Shown: positions 1 through 7,401 of the stretch, piece after piece
How the letters are laid out: each line of letters opens with the position of its first letter
Position numbering within the stretch: position 1 is the stretch's first letter
Source: Geopseudomonas aromaticivorans
Lineage (GTDB): Bacteria; Pseudomonadota; Gammaproteobacteria; Pseudomonadales; Pseudomonadaceae
Direction: 5' to 3'
Length of the DNA: 64,000 bases
NCBI RefSeq assembly: GCF_019097855.1
Contig: NZ_JAHRGL010000080.1
Coordinates: 14,198 to 78,197 of the forward strand
The notes under the pieces: model-generated
Databases searched by the model: none
The model's input: the letters and a program-made list of their open reading frames with translations, nothing else
Told to the model about the DNA's origin: nothing
Position numbers and translations under genes: made by a program

Positions 1-1029
1 TCGGCGGTCTCGATGGCGCCGACCTGGGCAGAGGTCAGGGCACCCATCTGCGCGGTGGTGAGGCCGGCGACGTTGGCGGTGCTCAGCGCCTTGATCTGGG
101 CGGTGGTCAGCTTGGCCAGGTCGGCGGTCTCGATGGCGGCCACCTGGGTGCTGGTGAGGGCGCCCAGCTGGGTGCTGGTGAGGCCGATGACGTTGGCGGT
201 GGTGAGGCCGGCGATCAGGGCGGTGCTGAGATCGGCGGCGGTGATGCCCGCGATCTGGGCAGCGCTGAGCTTGGCCAGATCGGCGGCCTCGATGGCGGCC
301 AGTTGAGCGGTGCTCAGGGCATCCATCTGCGCGCTGGTGAGGCCGCTGATGTTGGCGGTGCTCAGCGCGGCGATCTGCGCGGTGCTGAGCTGGGCCAGGT
401 CGGCGGTCTCGATGGCACCGACCTGGGCGGAGGTCAGGGCGCCCATCTGCGCGGTGGTGAGGCCGGCGACGTTGGCGGTGCTCAGCGCCTTGATCTGGGC
501 GGTGGTCAGCTTGGCCAGATCGGCGGTCTCGATGGCGGCCACCTGGGTGCTGGTGAGAGCACCCAGCTGGGTGCTGGTGAGACCGGTGATGTTGGCGGTG
601 GTGAGGCCGGCGATCAGGGCGGTGCTGAGATCGGTGGCGGTGATGCCCGCGATCTGGGCAGCACTGAGCTTGGCCAGGTCGGCCGTCTCGATGGCGGCCA
701 GCTGGGCGGTGCTCAGGGCATCCATCTGCGCGCTGGTGAGACCGGTGATGTTGGCGGTGCTCAGCGCGGCGATCTGGGCGGTGCTGAGCTGGGCCAGATC
801 GGCGGTCTCGATGGCGCCGACCTGGGCCGAGGTCAGAGCGCCCATCTGTGCGGTGGTGAGGCCGGCGACGTTGGCGGTGCTCAGCGCCTTGATCTGGGCG
901 GTGGTCAGCTTGGCCAGGTCAGCAGTCTCGATGGCTGCGATCTGGGCGGAGCTCATCGCACTCAGCTGGGGGCTGGTGAGGCCGGTGATATTGGCGGTGC
1001 TCAGCGCGGCGATCTGCGCGGTGCTGAGC
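1..1029 (-). repeat. Tandem 399-bp (133-codon) super-repeats inside the adhesin gene
   Basis: Near-identical copies begin at 1, 400 and 799, so the period is exactly 399 bp and keeps frame. Each super-repeat contains blocks of about 120, 159 and 120 bp, themselves made of units of roughly 8-13 codons. In the first 120 bp I count four differences between copies 1 and 2. The third copy is faithful for about 120 bp and then diverges (919-1029) as it reaches the unique N-terminus. Such arrays can change length by recombination. Confidence 0.9.
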
Positions 1030-1238
1030 GATGAAACTTGGCCGAGAGCTGCGGTTTGTGTAGTGGATAGCCATCCGAACTGCACAGTCAGGCCAGTGAA
1101 TGAGAGCTGGCTGATCTGCTCTGGAGTGATGCCGGCAAACTGTGCCTGCGTCAGATTGCCAAGGCCATAAGCGTTGATCTCGGCGACGGAAGCCGCAGCA
1201 ATCTCGGCGGCTGTCGTTCCTGATGTGATTGCAGCCAT
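1..1238 (-). CDS. Repeat-rich T1SS-exported adhesin-like protein, N-terminal part (3' end outside window)
   Basis: An open frame of 412 codons runs from ATG at 1238 to the left edge with no stop. AAGGAG lies 7 nt before the start. About 70 N-terminal residues (from MAAITSGTTAAEIAAASV) precede a long array of short units such as LSTAQIAAL, LTTAQIKAL, IETADLAKL and ANITGLTSAQM. The units are Thr/Ser/Ala/Leu rich, have no cysteine, and show no Sec signal peptide, as expected of a type I secretion substrate whose signal is C-terminal. It lies downstream of, and co-oriented with, the ABC-HlyD-TolC genes at 1596-6141, so it is the likely cargo. Similar Pseudomonas proteins are often named 'heme utilization or adhesion', without proof. 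The C-terminal RTX repeats and secretion signal would lie outside the window. The frame and repeats are directly visible; function is inferred. Confidence 0.85.
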   Translation of the reverse strand, partial: MAAITSGTTAAEIAAASVAEINAYGLGNLTQAQFAGITPEQISQLSFTGLTVQFGWLSTTQTAALGQVSSLSTAQIAALSTANITGLTSPQLSAMSSAQIAAIETADLAKLTTAQIKALSTANVAGLTTAQMGALTSAQVGAIETADLAQLSTAQIAALSTANITGLTSAQMDALSTAQLAAIETADLAKLSAAQIAGITATDLSTALIAGLTTANITGLTSTQLGALTSTQVAAIETADLAKLTTAQIKALSTANVAGLTTAQMGALTSAQVGAIETADLAQLSTAQIAALSTANISGLTSAQMDALSTAQLAAIEAADLAKLSAAQIAGITAADLSTALIAGLTTANVIGLTSTQLGALTSTQVAAIETADLAKLTTAQIKALSTANVAGLTTAQMGALTSAQVGAIETA

Positions 1239-1595
1239 TTTTCAACTCCTTGAAGAGCATGGGTATTTGGTAATAAAGGGGGAGCAGGGAGCTGCAGCCG
1301 CGAAGCCGGCGAGCCTCTGTAGTGGTCTGAGCCGCCTTGAGGCAGCATCAGTCCGAGAGGTCTTCCCCTTTGGCTTCCTCCAAACCGTTCAGCCAGTGGC
1401 AATGCACTCGATGAACCGGTTGGCTGCACTGCCATAGCCTCTCGGCTTAATGGGGGATATGCCCGTCGCTCTCCAACTGCTGCAGGTGAGCCGGTGTGCC
1501 CGTCCTGCTGAATGGTTGGCAGCAATGCGCCATCAGCCCTTAGCAATGGCTATCGGCAGAGGTTCGCTCGCTCTTTAGGGAGGGGGTTGAAAAAA
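1239..1595. other. Gap between adhesin and TolC-type gene; weak sigma-28-like candidate at 1550-1577 (-)
   Basis: No convincing gene is present; frames here lack a ribosome site and coding bias. On the minus strand TAAAGAGC (1577-1570) and GCCGATAG (1557-1550) resemble a FliA promoter, but the spacing is 12 rather than 11. It would give an adhesin leader of about 300 nt. Read-through from the secretion operon is equally possible. Confidence 0.3.
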
Positions 1596-3065
1596 TCAGG
1601 GGTGGCGGGTGTGGCCCGTTGCAGAAGACGACGGGAGGGGGAGGCATCGCGTGTCTGCGCACAGGCTGAGATTGATCGTTTGCGGCTCATCAGGCGAAAC
1701 CAGCCATTCGTTGACCTTGCGCACGTCATCGTTGACCAGCGTGCCACTCCAGCGGCGCAGTACCATGATGTTCATAATGAAGTCGTACTGCGACTTCAGG
1801 AGGTCGCGGTGGGTTGCGTACTCTTCCTTGACGGTATTCAGGACATCCACCGCATTCATCATGCCGAAGCCGAATGCCTTCTCTGCGGCCTGCCGAGACT
1901 TTCTCGCCGACTCCAGCGCTTTGCGTGAAGCGGCGATCTTGTTCAGCCCGGCCTCCATGCCGGAGTAGGCTGTCCTGGTTTCGCGTATCACCTCGCGGCG
2001 CACGGCTTCCAGCTCATGTTCGGCGGTCATCAGGTCCTCGTAGGTGGACGATACCTGGGCGCTGGTCGAGCCGCCGCTGTAAATCGGCACCATCACGCCC
2101 ACACTTGCGACATAGGTGTCAGTGCGGGGGGTCATGCTGTTCTCGTAGCCGATATCGCTGCGTTGAGCCGCTAGATTCAGGTTGACGCTGGGGAGGTGCC
2201 CCGACTTTGCTTGCCGCAGGGAGGCTTGGGCCGCATCCACGGCCTTCTGGCGAGCGAGTAGCGTCGGGTTGGATGCCATGGCCTGTTGCTCCCAGTACTC
2301 GAGCCCCTGTGCAGGCGGGTAGAAATTGGCTTGCTCGCCGATACGCTTGAGCTGACCGGAAAGGCTGTGCCCGACCAGTTCGGATAGCGCCTCGCGGCTG
2401 GTGGCGACGGTATTGTGCGCCTTGATCTCGGCAGCCTCGAGCGCATCGACGCGGGCGGACATCTCCAGGGTGTCGGTGATCATCGCCAGTTGCCGTGAAT
2501 ACAGTGCGTTGACGCGGTCGAGATTGTGCTGGGTAGTCCGGAGTTCGGCCCTGACCAGCTCAAGCTGATCCTCGGCGGCCAGCACCATGAAGTAACGCTC
2601 GATCAGGTCGACCGTGGCTGCTTCGCGTGTCGCTTCGTATTCGGCTGCCTGCTGCTGTGCCAGCGCGCTGAAACGGCGATAGTTGTGCCAGATTTTCGGA
2701 TCGTAAAGTGCCTGACTCAGGCCGAGCATGTAGCGGTCGCCGTTGTAGAGCAGGCGATTCTGTTCGGTTTCCTGTTCGCTGCGGCTGAAGGAACCGCTGG
2801 CATTTACCTGTGGCAGCAGTTGACCAAGCGCCTCACGTTTGCGCCATTGGCTGCTCTGGTTGCGCGCCCGCGCTGCAAGGATGCGTTGGTCTTCGAAGGT
2901 GGCCTCTTGGGACAGTTGCCAGAGATCGACAACAGCCTGCCCGTCCCTAGTCCTTTCCGCGGCTGCTCCGCTGTGCACTTGTGGCGCATGAGCCAGCGCC
3001 TGCAATGGCTCACCCAAGGTGGTCATCATCGCCAGCCAGTACAAGGCGCTTTTGAATTGACTCAT
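1596..3065 (-). CDS. TolC-family outer-membrane efflux protein of the type I secretion system
   Basis: This 489-residue protein supplies the outer-membrane channel of a type I secretion machine. It opens with a Sec-type signal peptide (residues 1 to about 27, ending ALAHA). It then shows the duplicated, mostly helical outer-membrane-efflux architecture with long heptad-rich stretches and the YSGGST segment typical of TolC/PrtF beta-barrel strands. The length fits the family (about 430-500), with a somewhat long unstructured C-terminus. It follows the HlyD gene by 4 nt, so the three transport genes form one operon whose last gene this is before the repeat protein. Family membership is clear from layout and context. 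Cargo specificity is inferred from proximity. Confidence 0.88.
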   Translation of the reverse strand: MSQFKSALYWLAMMTTLGEPLQALAHAPQVHSGAAAERTRDGQAVVDLWQLSQEATFEDQRILAARARNQSSQWRKREALGQLLPQVNASGSFSRSEQETEQNRLLYNGDRYMLGLSQALYDPKIWHNYRRFSALAQQQAAEYEATREAATVDLIERYFMVLAAEDQLELVRAELRTTQHNLDRVNALYSRQLAMITDTLEMSARVDALEAAEIKAHNTVATSREALSELVGHSLSGQLKRIGEQANFYPPAQGLEYWEQQAMASNPTLLARQKAVDAAQASLRQAKSGHLPSVNLNLAAQRSDIGYENSMTPRTDTYVASVGVMVPIYSGGSTSAQVSSTYEDLMTAEHELEAVRREVIRETRTAYSGMEAGLNKIAASRKALESARKSRQAAEKAFGFGMMNAVDVLNTVKEEYATHRDLLKSQYDFIMNIMVLRRWSGTLVNDDVRKVNEWLVSPDEPQTINLSLCADTRCLPLPSSSATGHTRHP

Positions 3066-3069
3066 GCAC

Positions 3070-4419
3070 TCAATCCTCGATCAGTGAGCGGGCAAAGGCA
3101 TTGCTGGCAGGCTGTACCAGGTAGCTGAACAGGGTGCGCGCGCCTGTATTGATGAGGACTTCGGCTGGCATGCCTGGTACCAGTAGCAGGTTGCCTAGGT
3201 CCGCGCGGCCTTGTGCGGTCAGTGCGATGCGCCCCAAGTAGTAGGCCATGCCGGTCTGCTCGTTGGTCAGGCGATCCGCCGAGACATGGATGAGCCTGCC
3301 CTCGATCACCGGAGTGGTGGCGTTGTTGAAGGCGCTGAAGCGAATGTCGGCCAGTTTGCCGATGGCGATGCGGTCAATGTCGGTCGGTGCTATCTGCACT
3401 TCGACGATCAGCTCCTCGCTGGCGGGTACGATGTCCAGCAGCGGGGTGCCCTGGCCGACCACGCCGCCGACGGTGTGGACCCTCATGCCTAGCACCATGC
3501 CGGACTCGGGGGCGCGGATCTGGATGCGGTCGGCGCGATCCTGGGCGGCAGATAGCCGCTCGCGCAGGTCGAAGCCCTGGGTCTGCACTTCGGCCAGCTG
3601 CTTGACCACCTCGGCAACGAAGTTCTTCTGCAGCTGGGCGATCTGTAGTTCCGTCTCGCCGATTTGCAGGCGGGTCTGGGCAATGGATGACTTGAGTTCC
3701 GCCATCTCGGAGCGCAGGCGGCTGAGGCTACGTTCTTGCTCGTGCAGGCGCTGCTTGTCGACGAAGCCTTCCTTGAGCAGGGCGCTGAGGTCGCCGACTT
3801 CTTCCTGGTAGGAGTCGGCCAGTTCCTGCTTGCTGGCGATCATCGCCTGGAAGCCGCGAATCTGCTCGTCGAGCTGCACGCGCCGCTTATTGAGGACGTC
3901 GATTTCACCCAGGCGCGCATTGCGGCGGGCGAGGAAGATGCGCCGCTCGTTTTCCTCGGCCTCGATCACGCGCTGGTCATTGCCTTCGGGCGTCGAGGCA
4001 AAGGTGACGCTGGGCTGGTCGTCGCGTTCGGCGAGCAGGCGGTTCTCCATGACGCGTATGGCTATCGACTGGCTGCGCAGCATCTCCAGCTCTGCCAGGG
4101 TCTGGCTGCCGTCCAGCTCGATCAGTACGTCGCCGGCCTTGACCAGGTCGCCGTCGCGCACGTGCAGGGCCTTGACGATGCCGCCTTCGAGGTGCTGCAC
4201 GGTCTTGCGGTAGCTCTTCACCGTGACCACGCCGGGCGCCAGGGCGGCGCTGTTCAGTGGCGCCAGGGCGGCCCAGGAGCCGAACAGGCCGAAGGTCAGA
4301 AAAAGGATGAGGTAGCCGATGCGGCGGATCGGCTGGTCGTCGATATGCGGCTGGGCGGCTTGTTCGGGTTCGGCCGGCTGTACGGCTTGGTGGTCCACGT
4401 CGGTTGCCATCGGTTTCAT
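3070..4419 (-). CDS. HlyD/PrtE-family periplasmic adaptor of the type I secretion system
   Basis: The 449-residue membrane-fusion protein joins the inner-membrane ABC exporter to the TolC-type channel. It has a short cytoplasmic N-terminus, one transmembrane helix at about residues 32-54 (RIGYLILFLTFGLFGSWAAL), and a split biotinyl-lipoyl domain with the characteristic VQHLEGGIVKALHVRDGDLV segment. A long coiled coil follows at about 130-290, then a beta-barrel region ending near PGMPAEVLI. The length matches PrtE/AprE. The start lies 3 nt beyond the ABC stop, which indicates translational coupling. I see no missing element. Confidence 0.92.
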   Translation of the reverse strand: MKPMATDVDHQAVQPAEPEQAAQPHIDDQPIRRIGYLILFLTFGLFGSWAALAPLNSAALAPGVVTVKSYRKTVQHLEGGIVKALHVRDGDLVKAGDVLIELDGSQTLAELEMLRSQSIAIRVMENRLLAERDDQPSVTFASTPEGNDQRVIEAEENERRIFLARRNARLGEIDVLNKRRVQLDEQIRGFQAMIASKQELADSYQEEVGDLSALLKEGFVDKQRLHEQERSLSRLRSEMAELKSSIAQTRLQIGETELQIAQLQKNFVAEVVKQLAEVQTQGFDLRERLSAAQDRADRIQIRAPESGMVLGMRVHTVGGVVGQGTPLLDIVPASEELIVEVQIAPTDIDRIAIGKLADIRFSAFNNATTPVIEGRLIHVSADRLTNEQTGMAYYLGRIALTAQGRADLGNLLLVPGMPAEVLINTGARTLFSYLVQPASNAFARSLIED

Positions 4420-4422
4420 CCG

Positions 4423-6141
4423 TTACGCAGGGGTGGCTGCAGGCTGAGGGGCGATCACCTGTTGGGCTTTCTGCAATTCGGCCAGAACCTGGCCGAGCGG
4501 CCCGAACATCACCTGCGCGCCGTCGCGCAGCACCATCAGTTTGTCCATCGCAACCAGTATGTTGGTGCGGTGGGTGATCACGAACAGCGTGGTGCCGTCG
4601 GCCTTGAGCTGTTGCAGGGCGAGGGTCAGGGCGCACTCGCCCTGCTCGTCTAGATTGGAGTTCGGCTCGTCGAGCACCACCAGCCGGGGCTTGCCGTACG
4701 CTGCGCGGGCCAGGCCGATGCGCTGGCGCTGGCCGCCGGAGAGGGTGCCACCACTGGCACCGATCCGGGTGTCGTAGCCTTGGGGCAGTTGCAGAATCAG
4801 CTCATGGACGCCAGCGAGACGCGCGGCCTCGACTACGGCAGCGGGGTCGACGGTGCCGAAGCGGGCGATGTTTTCGCTGATGGTGCCTTCGAACAGTTCG
4901 ATGTCCTGAGGCAGGTAGCCAATGTGCGGGCCGAGTTCGTCACGCTTCCAGCTGAACACGTCGGCGCCGTCCAGGCGCACCTTGCCGTGGGACGCCGGCC
5001 AGATGCCGAGCAAGGCTCGCGCCAGGGTCGATTTGCCGGCGCCGCTGGGGCCGATGATGCCGATCGCTTCGCCGGGCACCACACTGAAGTTGAGGCCGCG
5101 AATAACCGGCTGCGCCGCGCCGGGCGGGGTCACCATCAGCGCCTCGGCGGTCACTGCGCCGGCAGGCGTGGGTAGCGACATGCGCTCCGGTTCGGCGGCG
5201 ATCTTGCCGAGCAGATCGTTGAGGCGTTCGTATTGGCCTCGGGCCGAGATGAAGCCTTTCCAGGAGCCGATCATCAGGTCGATCGGCGCCAGTGCTCGGC
5301 CGAGCAGAACGGAGCCGGCAATCATCATGCCGGAACTGATCTCCTGCTCCAGCGACAGGTAGGCACCTAAGCCGAGGATCAGCGACTGCACCAACAGGCG
5401 AAAGGTCTTGGAGAGGGAGGTGATGGTGCCGGCGCGGTCACTAGCCACGCCCTGCAGTTCCAGTACGCGGTTGTTGCGCTCCTGCCAACGGCGACGCAGT
5501 TGCGGCAGCATACCCATCGATTCCACCACCTCGGCGTTGCGCAGGTTCTTGTTGGTGAAGGCGGTGGCAGCGAGATTTTCCTGGTTTGCATTCTTGAGCG
5601 TCTGGCTGGTCAGGCGCTCGTTGGCGTATGCCAGGGCGATGAGGATGGCTGCGCAGAGCAGGGCAAACCAGCCGAACCAGGGATGGAACATAAACATCAG
5701 TGCTAGATAGATCGGCAGCCAGGGCGCGTCGAAGAAGGCGAACAGGCCGTTGCCGGTGAGGAACTGGCGCAGCCCAGTCATGTCGTTGAGCGGCTGTGCG
5801 GAGGCATTCATGCCGCCGGAGTAGAGCGCTTGCTTGAAGCTGGCGTTGTAGAGCCGGCCGCCGAGCAGGATGTCCAGCCGGGTGCTGATGCGCACCATGA
5901 TGCGTGAGCGTACCCATTCCAGCGCGCCCATGGTGGCCAGCAGCAGCACCAGGATCAGGGTCAGCATCAGCAGAGTCGACTCGCTGCCGGAGGCGATCAC
6001 CCGATCGTAGACCTGCAGCATATAGAAGGTGGGGACGAGCATCAGAATGTTGACGAACAGGCTGAAAAATCCGGTTGCTATGAAGCTGCCCTTGCAGGTG
6101 TGCAGGGCAGCCCGGAGGTCCGTCTTGTGGGGGGGGGTCAT
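4423..6141 (-). CDS. Type I secretion ABC transporter (permease-ATPase, PrtD/AprD type)
   Basis: This is the inner-membrane motor that recognises the C-terminal signal of an unfolded substrate and drives export. With the start at MTPPHKTDLRAAL the protein has 572 residues. The transmembrane domain begins with the family hallmark FYMLQVYDRVIASGS. The nucleotide-binding domain has Walker A GPSGAGKST, signature LSGGQRQR and Walker B LVVLDEPN, all intact. There is no N-terminal C39 peptidase or C39-like domain, so it belongs to the RTX-protease/lipase/adhesin exporter class. An in-frame GTG 99 bp upstream (6240) gives a proline-rich extension that does not resemble family N-termini, so I prefer 6141, although its ribosome site is weak. 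Confidence 0.9.
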   Translation of the reverse strand: MTPPHKTDLRAALHTCKGSFIATGFFSLFVNILMLVPTFYMLQVYDRVIASGSESTLLMLTLILVLLLATMGALEWVRSRIMVRISTRLDILLGGRLYNASFKQALYSGGMNASAQPLNDMTGLRQFLTGNGLFAFFDAPWLPIYLALMFMFHPWFGWFALLCAAILIALAYANERLTSQTLKNANQENLAATAFTNKNLRNAEVVESMGMLPQLRRRWQERNNRVLELQGVASDRAGTITSLSKTFRLLVQSLILGLGAYLSLEQEISSGMMIAGSVLLGRALAPIDLMIGSWKGFISARGQYERLNDLLGKIAAEPERMSLPTPAGAVTAEALMVTPPGAAQPVIRGLNFSVVPGEAIGIIGPSGAGKSTLARALLGIWPASHGKVRLDGADVFSWKRDELGPHIGYLPQDIELFEGTISENIARFGTVDPAAVVEAARLAGVHELILQLPQGYDTRIGASGGTLSGGQRQRIGLARAAYGKPRLVVLDEPNSNLDEQGECALTLALQQLKADGTTLFVITHRTNILVAMDKLMVLRDGAQVMFGPLGQVLAELQKAQQVIAPQPAATPA

Positions 6142-6258
6142 GTGCTGCGACTCGCTGGCAGGCGGAAACGTGGGTGGTGAGTAACTACGCGGTCGAAGAG
6201 TACCGTTAAGGAGGGGAGGCGCTTGCGTGGAAAAGGCCACTGTGCAGGGGGTATATCA

Positions 6259-6290
6259 ACGAACAAGGCACCCGTGGGTGCCTTGTTCGT
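6259..6290 (-). terminator. Hairpin downstream of the flagellin gene
   Basis: A perfect 15-bp inverted repeat (6259-6273 with 6276-6290) lies 49 bp past the flagellin stop and before the secretion operon. The T-tract is poor on both strands, but stem length and position make it the likely fliC terminator. Confidence 0.7.
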
Positions 6291-6338
6291 TTGCAGGTGG
6301 GGAGTGCAGTTTTAGTGGCTGCACTCTAGCTAGGCTGA

Positions 6339-7163
6339 TTAGCCCAGCAGCTTCAGTACGGACTGGGTCGACTGGTTGGCCTGGGCCAGAACCGAGGTGC
6401 CGGCCTGCTGCAGGATGCCGGCGCGGGTCATCTCGGCCACTTCCACGGCGTAGTCGGCGTCTTCGATGCGCGAGCGCGAAGCAGACAGATTGGTCTGGTT
6501 GTCCTGCAGAGAGGCCACGACAGAGTCAAGGCGGTTTTGTTTGGCACCGAGGGTGCTGCGAGCGGTGTCAATGGTTTTGATGGCGGCATCGACGGAGTCG
6601 ATTGCAGCCTTTGCCGCGGTATTGTCGTTTACAGCAAGAGCAGAGACAGTCAGAGTGGCCGCTGTCGCGTCCACAGTAGCGATCTTAATGTTGTCGTCAC
6701 CGCTAGTGCCGGCACCGATCTGGATATTAAGGTCCACAGGAGTAGCAGTATTCAGCAGCTGGGTGCCGTTGAATTTGGTGTTGCCGGCGATACGATCGAT
6801 TTCGGCGACACGCTCGTCAATTTCGATCTTGATCGAGGCGCGGTCTTCAGTAGTGTTGGTATCGGAAGCGGCCTGCACTGCCAGCTCACGGATACGCTGC
6901 AGGTTGTCGTTGATGCTGCTCAGGCCGCTTTCCATGGTCTGGGCCAGGGAAATGCCGTCGTTGGCGTTGCGCTGAGCTTGGGACATACCCTTGACCTGGG
7001 CGGTCATGCGGTTGGCAATGGCCTGACCCGCGGCGTCGTCCTTGGCGCTGTTGATGCGCAGGCCGGAGGACAGACGCTCCATGGCGGTGGACTGGGTTTT
7101 GGCCGAGTTGCTCAGGTTCTTCTGGGCAATCAGGGAGGACATGTTGGTGTTGATGGTAGACAT
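6339..7163 (-). CDS. fliC: Flagellin, unusually short (274 aa)
   Basis: This is the filament subunit. The N-terminal D0/D1 region (MSTINTNMSSLIAQKNL, then SAMERLSSGLRINSAKDDAAGQ in essence) and the C-terminal D1/D0 region (RSRIEDADYAVEVAEMTR, ending LLG) are canonical. Only about 60 residues separate the halves, so the surface D2/D3 domains are essentially absent; typical Pseudomonas flagellins have about 390-490 residues. A good ribosome site (AGAAGGAA) precedes ATG 7163. A sigma-28 promoter lies about 95 bp upstream and a strong hairpin downstream, so the gene is a single transcription unit. No flaG, fliD or other flagellar structural gene is adjacent. It could be the main or an accessory flagellin. 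Confidence 0.93.
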   Translation of the reverse strand: MSTINTNMSSLIAQKNLSNSAKTQSTAMERLSSGLRINSAKDDAAGQAIANRMTAQVKGMSQAQRNANDGISLAQTMESGLSSINDNLQRIRELAVQAASDTNTTEDRASIKIEIDERVAEIDRIAGNTKFNGTQLLNTATPVDLNIQIGAGTSGDDNIKIATVDATAATLTVSALAVNDNTAAKAAIDSVDAAIKTIDTARSTLGAKQNRLDSVVASLQDNQTNLSASRSRIEDADYAVEVAEMTRAGILQQAGTSVLAQANQSTQSVLKLLG

Positions 7164-7257
7164 GGTCTGTTCCTTCTCTTGAGTTGAGCACCAGTGGCGA
7201 GCTGTGCTGCGCGCGTGCTGCGCCTGGCGACAACGGCGCCGTTGGCCGTTACCTCAG

Positions 7258-7284
7258 ATATCGACGGGGCAGGGGGAAGCTTTA
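7258..7284 (-). promoter_or_regulatory. Sigma-28 (FliA) promoter of flagellin
   Basis: Read on the minus strand: TAAAGCTT (7284-7277), an 11-nt spacer, then GTCGATAT (7265-7258). The consensus is TAAAGTTT-N11-GCCGATAA. Spacing is exact, and the start codon is about 95 nt downstream of the -10 element. Confidence 0.85.
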
Positions 7285-7401
7285 GGGCGAGTGGCGATTT
7301 TTTGTGAATGAATTGGCATTTTTTGATCTGCCTCAATCATCTGCCCATGCGGTGGACTATCCCGCCACCTGCGCCAAGGTGAAATTCGGTCCCTGTCTTT
7401 C

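Noticed and set aside
1-1029. Regular repeats resembling a CRISPR array
   Set aside because: Repeat units are far longer than CRISPR repeats, there are no unique spacers, and the array lies in frame inside a coding sequence.
303-1170. Long plus-strand frames across the repeat array
   Set aside because: They are antisense shadows of the repeat gene; the minus-strand frame has the ribosome site, a unique N-terminus and sensible amino-acid repeats.
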